From Hymenolepis diminuta (lineage: Eukaryota; Platyhelminthes; Cestoda; Cyclophyllidea; Hymenolepididae), in NCBI GenBank assembly GCA_900708905.1, contig CAADRB010000025.1:935331-999330 (forward strand): 64,000 bases of DNA, given 5' to 3'. The stretch's first letter is position 1. The number at the start of each line of letters is the position of its first letter. The notes beneath the pieces are model-generated. The model was not told where the DNA came from. It did no database searches and worked only from the letters and a program-made list of their open reading frames with translations. A program made the translations under genes and the position numbers. Of the stretch, positions 50,334 to 61,433 are shown in pieces.

Positions 50334-51060
50334 TCAAGTTGTACGCGATGGAACCGTAACCTGATCCATAACCTGAAGTCTAGGTGGAAGAACATGAGTC
50401 AGATCAAACGTATCAAGTAATGAATACAGAGAAAGATAACGCTCATCGGAAGTGGGTTCCACTAGTCTTCGTCGGAGTTGATTACGGTGGCGGACGCGTG
50501 TGTCCTTACCAACCCCAACATCAAAAATCATGCTCCCATGCCTTTTTATGATAATCGCAGCTGTCCACAGGCGACCCAGTCGATAATTACGAGCATAAAC
50601 TGGAGCGTTAACAGCAAATCCATTCTTTTTATTCCCCCTCTTCTCGTCTGGTCGGGTTTTCTTCGGTAGCATCGCTTCGTGCACGGTCCTCAGCTTTCGA
50701 CCCATTAACACCTCGGCCGGGAATTTCTCTTCTATAGCAGGATGCGAGGTTGATCTGTATCCCAACAGGAAATTCCGTAATACTTCTTCCATAGTTCCCT
50801 ACCCTTAAAATCGACTGACGTAAATTGTGTTCCATTGTCGGAAACTAGAGCCTTTGGCAACACGTGCGTACAGAAAATTCGATCCAGTGCTCCAATCGTT
50901 GTGCCGCTTGTCGCCACGATCAGTGGTACTTCTTCTGGTCATTTAGAATATGAATCAACAACAACTAAATAGGTAATACCACTTACCGGACCCGCGAAAT
51001 CGACATGTAATCTGGTCCACGGGTTTTCCGTTTGTGGACGTAGTTCAGGATCTTGGGGTT
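50334..51060 (-). pseudogene. Integrase remnant lacking the catalytic Glu region
   Basis: From high to low coordinates it reads: a linker from the RNase H end (SIQNTQVSVVDIRKEAEKD, about 51090-51160); QQASKNPK; after a frameshift, NPWTRLHVDFAGPVSGITYL with the first catalytic Asp (about 50960-51030); and VSDNGTQFTSVDF with the second Asp (about 50815-50860). Then a jump goes straight to MEEVLRNFLLGYRSTSHPAI and the C-terminal tail (PAEVLMGRKLRTVHEAMLPK, about 50650-50790). About 50 codons that should contain the catalytic Glu are missing. The tail ends in a basic region before the polypurine tract. Confidence 0.85.
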
Positions 51061-51180
51061 CTTAGACGCTTGTTGTGGGACTGCATCTTTCTCCGCTTCC
51101 TTTCTAATATCCACTACTGATACCTGAGTGTTTTGAATCGACTCCGCCAGTATTTGTTCTTCGTTTTTCGAAGGCTGATT

Positions 51181-51516
51181 TTAAATGAGGGGAGACAGAT
51201 CATCAGCTTGGTCGAAATCCTCTGTTCTCCGAAACTTTTCTTTTATTCGTGCATGTGGGCTGGTTATATTTTGTACTTTCGGCTTTAGGACATTGAACAT
51301 GTCTATCCAATCCAAACCAACGAGATTGATGTCTCGATCAGCCACATAACATACAGTTGCGAAGATCGTCTCACATTTCATCACGCCCGACAGTTGCACT
51401 GCATCACCTGAGGCACTAGATACTTTAAAGGGAACTTTATCTAGCTTGGAGCGAACAGGAGACTTCCACGCCTCGGCTGCAACTATGGTGATGTCTGATC
51501 TGGTGTCAACCTTCAA
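51181..51516 (-). pseudogene. Protease (retropepsin) remnant, DTR active site
   Basis: Reads KVDTRSDITIVAAEAWKS, then SASGDAVQLSGVMKCE, then VADRDINLVGLDWIDMF. The catalytic Asp is kept, but the Gly that follows Asp-Thr in all active retropepsins has become Arg, so the enzyme should be inactive. The frame is otherwise open for 111 codons. Confidence 0.85.
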
Positions 51517-51548
51517 CTCAGTGTCTTCCGTTAATGCAAAAGGTTACA

Positions 51549-52130
51549 TTAGCCACGCCCACTTACATTAACCTGGATGGTGGTTAGTATGCCATGCGCT
51601 TGACGATATTGGTTCTGAAGTCGACCTCTCCCGTGGTCCGTATACCGTCGGCGTTGACTGCTCTGACAGAGTCCTTCCTTGTGTCCGTACGAATTGCGAT
51701 CCTGAAACCGATGTTTATAGAAAGGACAGTCTCTATGGAAGTGAAAATCGCCATAAAATCGGCATTTTGGCTTATTTTTCTTCAGATACGTGTGTTGGCT
51801 CTGAGGATGCTGCTGCGGGTTGATTTCGGGCTTCTTAATCTGACATGCTCGGATTTCGTTGCTTTCGACCATATTCGAATTGGCAATGAGGCTCCGAAAG
51901 TTATTATATTCTTCTACCAGATGATGCAACATAATATCTGGATTTTTATCTAAAAGAGACAACATTTTCAGGCGAATTTCCGCATAACACGGCGAACGAA
52001 GACTCTGGATGAATCCAAGACACCTGAACTGATCCTCCTTTAGCGATCCATACGAGAATGTATTCCATGTTTGATTCACAGCGGCTGCATACTTGTGAAT
52101 ATCTCCACCTTCGCATCTTTTATATAACAA
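51549..52130 (-). pseudogene. gag remnant, 193-codon open frame
   Basis: The longest real open frame in the window. It carries a capsid C-terminal segment (FRCLGFIQSLRSPCYAEIRL, then LHHLVEEYNNFRSL) and, near residues 120-155, a two-part zinc knuckle. The first part is CRFYGDFHFHRDC, where the second Cys is Tyr. The second part (SYGHKEGLC) has lost its leading C-x-x-C pair. It starts without an upstream LTR or leader, so the N-terminus is missing. The 119-codon plus frame at 51594-51953 is its antisense shadow. Confidence 0.85.
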
Positions 52131-54519
52131 AAAATAATCGGTACGATTAAAATCCTTTATTCTCTAATGAATTATCAGAAGCAATATTTGTTCAAATAAC
52201 TAAAACACCATGAGATAAAGCAGATATGTATCTGTCAAATGTGTTTAAAATCTCAAATGGACTATATTCGAAGTGAAAAATTGTCCTCCTATACCTTCTA
52301 TTTCGACTCATATTTCTAACATTGGTAAACTGAAAGAGGCTCAAGAACAAATATTAATTTTCTTTAATTAAAAATCGAATGCGCTCCACTTTATATTTTT
52401 GAGAGGGTTTAAGATTAGATTCCCGGAGGACAGCGGGGTGTGAAGTACGACTGATGAGGGTTCTTGATCGGACATGCGAATCAATTCCCCCATTGACGAA
52501 TGAATCACTTGCCATTATTTAGACACAGAAAAAAGCCGTTATGCATAATTTATTATACATTTTGCGCAGAATGTATGTTATTCTGGGTTAGATTTTAACA
52601 AAAATGTGCTGTATTTTTATCATTCTCTTTGTGAATATACTATTTTTTCATTTACATTCGTTAATATCTTTTGTCAAATGAATATTCGCGTGCACCCTGT
52701 TGTTTAAAAATGGGATAGTTTAGTCAAGACATTCAGATAGGTTATATTCACAGATTCTTGGCAATTTCTTCATTCAACTTCTTGAACTGAATCAAATATA
52801 TTTTAGAAAATTCCATTGGAAGTAGACGAAGCATTAAATTTCCTGTAGTAAAATAGGCATGCATGCTTCCACATGTTTTCATTTGTATTTCGTTATTGCC
52901 GACGTTGAAACCTAGCCTTTTATTGACCCTAAAATTTAATTGTATGATACGAATTCCTTCAAAAGTCTTTCGCGGTGAAAACTTGAACTTTTAAGCGAGG
53001 ATTCCCTATTTAATCAAATAGATCTCGAAATCAATAGTTCAACTTTCACTGAAAATACTACGACTCTTCATCGACTCTAAAAACCCACAGTTGTTTAATA
53101 TTAATCAAATCCGTTTCAACTATGACGGTATTTGTCGCAATCTGCTCCTTTCTGCCAGATACAGTGACCGACTCTTAGATTCTCTAAGACGTTGCACTAG
53201 TTACAAACACGACCCGACAACACCACAGTACAAAACGACTCAAACCACGGTATCAACACAAGACACACACTTTCGTATCGATAGGTCGGTTTATATTATG
53301 CAGCATTTACAACCACAATGTAAATAAATACGTTCGAATAAAAGGGAATTAAAAGGTGGAAAATAAAGAATTCTACATATAAGAATTATTTTAGGAAAAA
53401 TATTATTTTCTTATATATAACAGTATTCAAGGCGCTATTATGTTTCTTTATTTGCTAAAATATTTAATCCTTTAATAAATTCTCAGATCATCCCATTGAG
53501 CCCAAATTTTAGTTTTGAGATTTAGCGAGCCATACCGAGCTAATATGTCACATAAATTATCACTTTGATGTGTTAATTTTCGCATTTTTGAAGCAAAAAG
53601 CGTCATTTTCTTTTTAAGCGTCTGGTTGCTTCAAAGATTCCAGATCAACTTTGAAGAGCAATTTTTGATGTATGTCACTAAAATTTCGGAAAAATATTTG
53701 GTCGATGGATATTTCTTCGCAGAAATCACACTGTGACTAATCTAGTTTTCCCACTAATCGCGACCTCTCCGCTAATTAGCCGAGCTTTTATCCAAAAAAA
53801 TCCCCACTTGAATATGTGGACAATTTATTTTGCTTTTCATCTCATCCGGCATGATCTCTCCTCCGTCGACATATTCCCATGGAATCGGACAGACTGCATG
53901 CTAACAATAACCGAAAACTTGAACAAAAGAATACATATCTTTATTTCTTCTCATTTAATGAACTGAAATCTTATTTTATTTGACATGTAACCTTAGCGGT
54001 ACAACATGTATTATCTACGACTTTCAATGCTTACTGACCGTTTCTTAATCATTTCTCCTCCCAGTGATTGAGAAGGCAAAATGGTCTTGCATGATATTCA
54101 GAAGATTACAGCTTAATTACTTGTTTCATCTTGCAAACATTTTGCATCAAGAAAATCTGCCAGGCACGATCATCCACTTCCATCCAAAGACACCCGTTGA
54201 AGGTATTGGGGTATCCACACGAAAACCCATCATTGTATCCGATGTAATCATATCCAAACCTTCAATAACTTGAATGAATTATTGGAGGACTTAGGGGCTA
54301 TGAAACACATGAATGCATTCGATTTCAGATTTAGGTACGACTAAATTTCAATCAAGGCAATTTACTTAATACTTCGTGAAAGGAGATACATTTTTACTCT
54401 TTAAATGTTTTAATCCTGAAATGATATGATATCCCACGATACAGTGTTCTTGGATTTTTAATGTATTCAAGCTGGGATGAAAGGTTTCATGTGATATTAT
54501 TATGTTGTTGAGCGTGAAC
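52131..54519. other. No gene recognised
   Basis: AT-rich. It was searched for a 5' LTR of the family-1 element and none was seen. Frames at 53091-53327, 53733-53966 and 54064-54273 (plus) have no recognised domains. Confidence 0.45.
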
Positions 54520-54699
54520 TTAAAATCCGATACGATCCATAAACTCGATATCCTCGTTTTCAGGAAGAGGGGGAAGGGACAGAATCTTCGAATCAATTAG
54601 AAAATAACGAACCTTATTTATGATCTTGAATATATAAACGGGCCAATAATATAAATTTAAGAGAAATATTGCAGATTTAAATAATAAAATGTCATATTC

Positions 54700-55080
54700 T
54701 TCGTCTTCTGGTTCGCCCGATATCTTGTCTTTGGTTCAGTTTTTCTTTCCTGGCGGATTATTGCTTCTTTAAGGGTATATTCAGGTGTTTCACTCAGTTT
54801 CAGCCTGCTTCTTGACCCCATTAACAATTTCCACCAAATATTCGATTTCCGGATAACATTTTTCGTAATTTCGTCGCTGCTCTCTCCTCATTCTCCATGG
54901 AATTCATTCTTTCTCAGTTTTGGGCCTTCGCTTAGAACGCCTTGAACAGTATTTCGCATTCGTTTTGGTTTCAGACCCTTTGCTTAAAAGGGTTCTCTTT
55001 TAATTCTAACTTGATTTCTCTTCCTAAAGCAGAATTTCATTCGGAATCCTGCTTTCTTTTCTATGATTTTTCTGTTTTGA
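54700..55080 (-). other. Unassigned remainder of the family-3 element
   Basis: Coding-like patches occur (IKLELKENPF near 55000; YEKCYPEIEYLVEIVNGVKK near 54820-54880), but they do not line up with RT, RNase H or integrase motifs. Most of pol is presumably deleted. Confidence 0.4.
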
Positions 55081-55095
55081 CTTGTTTTGTGCTCA

Positions 55096-55385
55096 TTATT
55101 GAGCAGTTTTGATGATCTTTTTCATTTGCTTTAGCGACTTCAATTTGTCCAACCAGTCAAGGTCAATATGATTAAACTCAGATTGATTTTTCAAGATATA
55201 TTTTGTTCGGTTTTGCCGATCATCAGAACAGGGATGACGTTTCAGTTCTCCTTTGAAGTTAGGGATTCCACTGGAAGACCTATTTGTAATCAATTTTGAT
55301 GGAATTAGAGTTGGTCTGCCCAAATCCCTCTATCAGGTTAATATCAGAGGCTGTGTCCAACTGCATTTTGACTTCATCACCATCT
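55096..55385 (-). pseudogene. Protease (retropepsin) remnant of the family-3 element
   Basis: VKMQLDTASDINLI (about 55340-55385) is the D-T-A-S-D-I active-site block. After a frameshift it continues IPNFKGELKRH, DDRQNRTKYI and FNHIDLDWLDKLKSL, corresponding to NLVGLDWIDMFNVLK in the family-1 element. The active-site triad is formally present, but the reading frame is broken. The 114-codon plus frame at 55253-55597 is antisense noise. Confidence 0.7.
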
Positions 55386-55499
55386 CTCCGTGCATCCGTA
55401 TATTTTCACCTATTTACATTATTGAACTCGTTGGTAGACTAAATATTCGGAAATTTCGGAGACCTTTCTTTCTGATTCAGTTTTCATTGGATAATTTAT

Positions 55500-56000
55500 T
55501 TCCTTGTATTTTCGCTTGCCATATAATCAGCAGTTGTGATGGAAGTTTAGGAAAAAAGAAACAGTCCGGGGACACATTTTACTATTATTTCTTTTAAATC
55601 GGTTCTTATAGCTGTGTTTAATAAATATCTGCCGAGTCATGTCACAGGCAAACCTGATGTCTAATTCCTGCCTTCATTTTCAAGGTGCTCTAATGTAATT
55701 AGATCACTTTCTTTAATCCTTATAAGGGTTGCACAGCAGACATCCTTTGGGAGAATTTATCGAAGGTCACACAAAAATAGTAGACATTTAAGATGATATT
55801 TCGACGTGGAGAAAAAATGGGAGAATTCAAAACAGATACTCACACGGCAAGCATAAGTCATTGATTTTTCGTGCTTTTTGGTCAGATCAGGACATCTAAA
55901 GGATATTCGAGTTTTGTTGGCATTTTAATAAACAATCAAGACAGTTCCGTTGAAATTAAGATCTGAAAGTGTCTCTGGATAGAGGAAAGCTGTGTTTTTA
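55500..56000 (-). pseudogene. gag remnant of the family-3 element
   Basis: KCLLFLCDLR, a stop, then PKDVCCATLIRIKESDLITL and EHLENEGRN align with the capsid end of the gag at 51549-52130 (FRCLGFIQSLRSP...EIRLKMLSLLDKN). Further on, HHNC-stop-LYGKRKYKEIN stands where a knuckle of the form HxCxxCGKxGHKExxC is expected, with Tyr or Lys in place of Cys, Gly and His. The substitutions are all explicable by single G-to-A or C-to-T changes. Confidence 0.6.
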
Positions 56001-56546
56001 ACATTCAACAGTTCCTTACCTCCCTCACAGTAGACCGACTTTCTCTCCATTTGAGATATGGACAAGGTCCTTTAGGAAAATATCCCCACCTTTTCCAAAA
56101 CAGTTAATAAAAATTATTTTTGCTTCAAGTTCATGGCGGAATTCACTAATTTGATGAACCAGGAAATCTGCGGTTGGTTAGAAAGAGGAAATATCCAAGT
56201 TTACACTTTCCAAATTCATGGTTTGGGAACTTTTCTACTACCATGGTCAAAATTTTCACTGTTTCCTTGACATTGATTTATAATGTTCCTTCTATAGCTT
56301 CAGCATTAGCTCATTTCATTCCTGATGTTTCATCAGGTTGAGTTCGAATTCTTTAAGATTCGAGATCATTCAAATTCTGTGTTCTTTTTACCTTTGCGAT
56401 AACCTTTTACGGTCAATAAGCCCAATATCTCAGTATCCAGATTAGAGATACGAGAGAGAGAACACGCACGTTAGTTATTTACTTATGATCCTGATATAAA
56501 TAACGGGCCTATAATGTAAATGAAAGAGAAATATAGCAGATATATA

Positions 56547-56985
56547 ACACATGGGCTGAAAAGTCCCGGGCCTAACACATGGATGGCGCTAGCTTTATTG
56601 CAGTCACCTTCCTTTTAGTGAATACTAACCTTCAAAAGACAGCTGTTAAAATTTCATGATATTCTATTCATTAGTTTGTGAGTTATTGTGCTAAGAGTGA
56701 CGCTACTTTTGTTATTTTCAAAACACTGGATCAAAAACAATTTCGTGTTTCAATTTTACACTGCTTCTTGATGGGAAAAAATACCGTTCAAGCCAAGCAA
56801 TGGCTTGAAAAGTGTTATGGGGACTCCTCTCCATCAGAAACAACAATAAAACGTTGGTTTGCGAAATCAGAGGTCATGTATTTTACGGCCATCAGTATAT
56901 CCAACGGAAGAGCCAACCACTCCGATTAAATTAGGCTAGTAAAGACGATGACAGAAATCGGGTTTTTTGTTAGAACGATTCAATA
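56547..56985 (+). mobile_element. Mariner relic with 5' terminal repeat
   Basis: Starts next to TA with ACACATGGGCTGAAAAGTCC, then CGGGCCTAACACATGGATGG, the layout of irritans-type mariner terminal repeats (known family: ..GATAAGTCCCCGGTCTGACACATAGATGG). The N-terminal transposase follows. The element breaks off after about 440 bp; no catalytic domain or 3' repeat is present. It abuts, or is inserted at the edge of, the family-3 LTR. Confidence 0.85.
56678..56929 (+). pseudogene. Mariner transposase N-terminal fragment
   Basis: After a spurious lead-in, the real homology begins near 56727: LDQKQFRVSILHCFLMGKNT, then QAKQWLEKCYGDSSPSETTI and KRWFA. This is the paired helix-turn-helix DNA-binding region that recognises the terminal repeat. 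Beyond it the frame is lost, though NGRANHSD, a stop and IRLVKTM still echo the linker before the catalytic domain. Confidence 0.85.
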
Positions 56986-57746
56986 ATGCTATTCCTAATC
57001 CAAGATGAGCGTTGATAAGCGCTTTCCTAATTAAGCTTGGGAATTAGTATTACACACAAATACCATGACTTCAGTGGAATAGCTTGCGTTAGATCTAATG
57101 ACCTACCAATACCCAAGATATGAGAAAGGGAGCAAGTTTGGATGATGTAAGTGGTCGTGACAAGGTCAAGATTTAAGTATGATGTGGGGATATCCACGAA
57201 AAGTTGGTAACACAAAAACGAATTTTCTCGAAGTTGTCTACGATCTAATTTATGACAATATACCGGGCACATTTGGGTTCAGAATATCTTCCCTATTTCG
57301 GTATCGGAAGTACAAAAAGGTTTGTTAATTCAAAATTGAGTATGAGTCTGTCATCAGCAAAATAGAGGTAGAATTCAGTGCTATAGAAATAATAGAAATG
57401 ATCCCAGGTATCGAACGCATTAAATAGGTTTAAAAAATTTAATTTTATGGTTGATCCTTTTAAAAGCTGGCAGAAGCATTCCAGAATAATTTTGAGAGTT
57501 TTAAGATAATAAGTGTAAGAAGTCTAATGATTTAATTCTGAAATTGAAATTAAAAATTGTATGTTGTTAAATGAAGGAGCAACACATGCATACTTTGTTT
57601 AACAATATGGCTTTTTATGAGAAAAATTTTTTATTTTGGAATTTAATAATTATAAAGTAGTTGTATTTGAAAGTCAGAATGTTCCAGAAAAGAATTCAAC
57701 GATATTTAATGAATAACGATAGTTCTCCACGTTTTCTTTATATGTG
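56986..57746. other. No gene recognised
   Basis: AT-rich. The 81-codon minus frame at 57027-57272 shows no domain. Confidence 0.45.
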
Positions 57747-58122
57747 TTGTGGATGCTACACCAATAAGTCTTTTTGCTACACTTAAGCAATCCTCCTAAG
57801 CAGTCCGAATTGTCTCTAGCAGAGTCCTCTATTATCAAATCACTCCCAAATTAGCTAGACTATGCCCAAAGTGGTAAGAACCAGAAGGATGCTGAGTGGA
57901 GAGGGTTTATTAATCACTTCGTTGCTTTTCGTGTTTTTGTGTCAAAGCTTAGTCATTAAATACAATACCATGCTGGGGTGCAGGGATCTTGATTGCTGAT
58001 TGGTTGAGGAGGTCTCTGCACACGCGTACGCACTTGTTCTCAACGCAACCGGTTACATCGCCGCACTTCCCAGAAAGTTCTAGCGCACGTGATTCGATCA
58101 GCCTTGTTAGCGTTGTGAACCT
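57747..58122 (+). repeat. Dispersed repeat R1, copy 2
   Basis: Same orientation as 13078-13449. It carries its own indels (for example CTTCCCAGAAAGTTCTAGCG for CTTCCCGTGGTGAGCTCTAGCG). Flanks are unrelated, so it is a dispersed rather than a segmental repeat. Confidence 0.85.
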
Positions 58123-60073
58123 CATCTATGTGACTGAAATAATATAAGTGATAGAAGGCAATATAAGGTTAAATATTTTCGATATCTGTGCAGAATTCAT
58201 TGAATTCTATTAGTAGAATGCGTTTTGGCAAATGGTCTTGCGAGGCTATAGTTTAAAGCTATTCGAGTTGCCAATCGATCATCATTTTCCAAATTATGTA
58301 TAAATTGCTATGTATTTGTGGTAGTAGAAATGAAGCTTTCCTATTTCTTCTTGGTCTGAGATACAAAACCTTGATGACTCACTGCCATATCATCGACCAA
58401 TTACGACAAAACCATCAGCTATGCAGCTTAATACTAACACAGGTCAAAAAAATATTTAGCAAACTCCACCTACTGTTCCGATTTTGTAAGCCTGATCTGC
58501 AACACTAGGATGTAAGTGACAAATATCTGACCACATTTTACAGATGTTCATTAAATAAACTCAACGACATCGTAAATATCAAACTGACAGGTTATGAAAA
58601 GTTTATAAAACGTATATTTAAAATGGATTTTCGTCGAAGGGTGGTCTTAATAGCCGTTAAACTATCTTTTTCAATAAGCAAGGAATCGTTTCATTATAAT
58701 TTGATAACAAATGGACAAAATGAAGAAAGGAATAGAAAAAAGATGCAATTATATATAAAATCACAAGGAGGATGAAACTGGAGATTATCAAACATTAAGA
58801 TTAAGTATTGTTGAGTATTTTAAAAGTTCGATAGGACTCATTTTAAGCCAGACTTACTTAAAATTTTCAGCAAATGCATATTTTACAAACCACTTCAAGT
58901 TTTTTGACCGTATTTGAAAGGTAACTGCTGGAGTTAGTATTTTTAACAAGATTTAGTGATGGCATCTATCTCGCCGTCATAATTGTATATTGCTTCTCCT
59001 ATAAATCCCTCACTCTTTACCTTAAGGTATAATTATCTCAACACTAAACTCAAGATAAATCACATCAAAAACCATTCATAGTAAAAATTGATTACATGGT
59101 TTATTTTAAATATGATTATTTAACACTTCCCGTAGGAAAGCCTTCAAAATCTGGAAGACTCATTCTTCTGCTTTCCTCTAATGCTGCATTTTATATGTAT
59201 TCCTGTGAAAAATTGTATTCACTGCTATAATCGGCAACTGGAAAAGTAGGCGTATCCGGTGGAATAAAACTAGAACCGTCGCCAATGTTTTGAATGACTT
59301 ATTTAATCATCTTAACACTATAAAGAAAAACGGTTTGTGCCAATAATTAAAACAAAATTTAAGTTAATTGCAACTATTCCATTATTGATTTTAATGTTTC
59401 ATTCGATTGTTCAAACATCCACTGTATTTCACATTACTTAGACCCAATATTAACATCATTCGACATGACAGTGGAGACATCATTTACGAGTTTTAATCAT
59501 TAAATGGCATCTAAGCATGCAAAATAGTAAATATTACAATAAGGAATAAAACTGCGGAATGAATGGGAAGCATTAGGTTATCTATTTTTCCCTAGTGGAT
59601 ATTACTTAATTTTGTTATATCCGATTGCTAAAAAGCACAGTTTTCATGATTTGATCACTGGTCTTTTATGTGAGTTTATGTCCAAGATATTCAGGACTAA
59701 CTAACCAGTTGATTTCGGAAAGTGAACATGTCACTATGGTTTATTAGTATCTTCCTGTATCTAAGATCTGGCACGAGACTAGAAGGGTTATTTTTAACGT
59801 AACAGGGCTATCTCGATTCCTCTAACGGTGAAGAGTTTACGCAATGAGTTGACGTAATTCCTTCTAAAACAATAATAACCAATATATACTCAATTAAAAA
59901 ATATTGTAAATAAAGATTTCATGGGATTTAAGGTATCTGATGTATAAATTTTAAATGCTATGATGGAAAATAGCTGATTTCATATTCCTTCAAAATAATT
60001 AGATATCCCTGATTGATTTTACGCACTTTGACACTCAATCAGTAATTATTTTAGTGAAATACTTAATCAGTAT
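58123..60073. other. No gene recognised
   Basis: AT-rich. The plus frame at 58296-58508 is unsupported. Confidence 0.45.
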
Positions 60074-60348
60074 TGTAATAACGTTAAGTCAAACCACTCA
60101 TGTCGCCAGATCATTTCGGAGGAGGTTTATTAACAAGTAAATTAGGTTTATATACAAAACACTTCTTCATTAGACGTCAGTCATGTCTCGTCATCAGTGT
60201 CTCGGTGTGATGATCGACACCTGTTTAGGTATCTATGTGCAAATAGACAAACACACGCCGAGACCGTCCGTGGACACTGTAGTGGAGATCCTATCGTCAG
60301 TCAGTCATTTCTAATGGCCAAATGTTGTTAGACGTCTGCTGGCTATAG
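60074..60348 (+). repeat. Half copy of the foldback element
   Basis: Begins in the spacer of the 35307-35944 element (ATAACGTTAAGTC) and covers its right arm to the tip CTGGCTATAG. It lacks about 45 bp just after the spacer and has no left arm. Similarity to 35625-35944 is high, including CACTTCTTC-TTAGAC, GATCGACACCTGTTTAGGTA and GTAGTGGAGATC. Confidence 0.85.
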
Positions 60349-61251
60349 TAAGTATTTATTCATTTTGATAAATAGATTATAGAATATGCTCTATTATCAT
60401 TATTTCACAAAATGAAGTCCATTATTTGTGCGGCTAAATTATAACTCTTTGACTAAAAGATTTTCTGACCACAGACAATCACGTTTCTCAAATCGGAATG
60501 CCATGAATTTAGTGTAGGCCAAGAGTATATTGTATACCAGCAATGAAAATACATGAAAGGAAGAGATGAGAACGAGATTAAGACATAATTAGGGAAGGAA
60601 CAGCATCTTTAAGGAGTGTATAGGAAGGCGTTCGTTGACCAAGGTTCTTCAATTGACAGATTTTAGACTAGAAAACCGTTCTTTTTTCCCAAACACGTTC
60701 AAACCTGCTTGATAATTTATCTTCGGATTCCCACAATATTATACGTTAGGATGATATCTTTAAAACTATTTGAATTATTTGAGCCCATTTTCTTTGGAAC
60801 AATTGAAGTTTATTTGTAATTTATATTTTCAAACACTTTATACTCTGACCATTGCGAATAAAGAAACTGCCAATTTCCTATAACCTTCTCCAGATAGTGC
60901 CAACTTTTCTCCACTGAGACGAATGCTGTAGAAAGGTATTTCAATATAAGGTATTGTGGTATTATAATGCATTGTAAGTGGAAGTTTTTATATTGTATTA
61001 GTGACACATATGTCGTATCACAAGTTAATTTGTTAGTGGTAGGAGAGCAAGATCATGTTATTCTTTGTAACAAATACCCATCACCCAAACCCCTTTTTTA
61101 AAAAAACTGGATCCATGACATTGAAATTGCGACGTATTGTAGAAGGCGAGTAAGTATAAAGACGAAGAAAGTATAAAGATGCATGAAAGATAGGACTAAG
61201 GGTCAAGAAGCATAAAGACTACGAATGACGAGGGAAGATGACTATTTTGTT
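60349..61251. other. No gene recognised
   Basis: AT-rich. The 65-codon minus frame at 60810-61007 is unsupported. Confidence 0.45.
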
Positions 61252-61433
61252 CCGTATCCGCCTGCCTCCACCAGGAGCGATAACGGCCGATGACTATAAT
61301 CCGAGATCAAGCCAATGGCCACACAGGTTTCCCAGTTCGGCTTTTTCATTGTTCCTTCTGCATTCAAATGTATGATTTAGTTTGGAGCAGCAAGGTCGTT
61401 AGCCTATTTTGAATACGCTTGGGGCTTATAGCA
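61252..61433 (+). repeat. Dispersed repeat R2, copy 2
   Basis: Partner of 19660-19820 in the same orientation, about 20 bp longer through a small insertion in the middle. Confidence 0.75.

Larger units (their letters stand above)
49962..52130 (-). mobile_element. Internally deleted Ty3/Gypsy element with 3' LTR (family 1)
   Basis: On minus: gag (51549-52130), protease (51181-51516), a compressed pol with part of integrase (50334-51060), a polypurine tract and a 3' LTR (49962-50258). There is no 5' LTR within the following kilobases, so it is 5'-truncated. Between protease and integrase only about 120-240 bp remain, and the whole reverse transcriptase and RNase H are missing. The coding style (two-part Cys/His gag knuckle, D-T-x-S-D-I-T protease, DFAGPVSGITYLVVVDS integrase) is that of K02A2.6-like Gypsy elements. 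Confidence 0.88.
54520..56546 (-). mobile_element. Decayed Ty3/Gypsy element (family 3), gag-protease remnant between LTR fragments
   Basis: Direct repeats at about 54520-54690 and 56385-56546 resemble each other and 27385-27545. Shared landmarks are CGATATC, TTATGATC(C/T)TGA, CGGGCC-ATAAT and AGAGAAATAT-GCAGAT. Between them, on minus, lie gag and protease of the K02A2.6-like kind, but little recognisable pol. It is older than the family-1 element: stops and frameshifts occur every 20-40 codons. The right LTR meets a mariner end at 56547. Confidence 0.65.

Noticed and set aside
51594..51953. 119-codon plus-strand frame
   Set aside because: Antisense shadow of the gag frame at 51549-52130.
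55253..55597. 114-codon plus-strand frame
   Set aside because: Antisense to the family-3 protease remnant.
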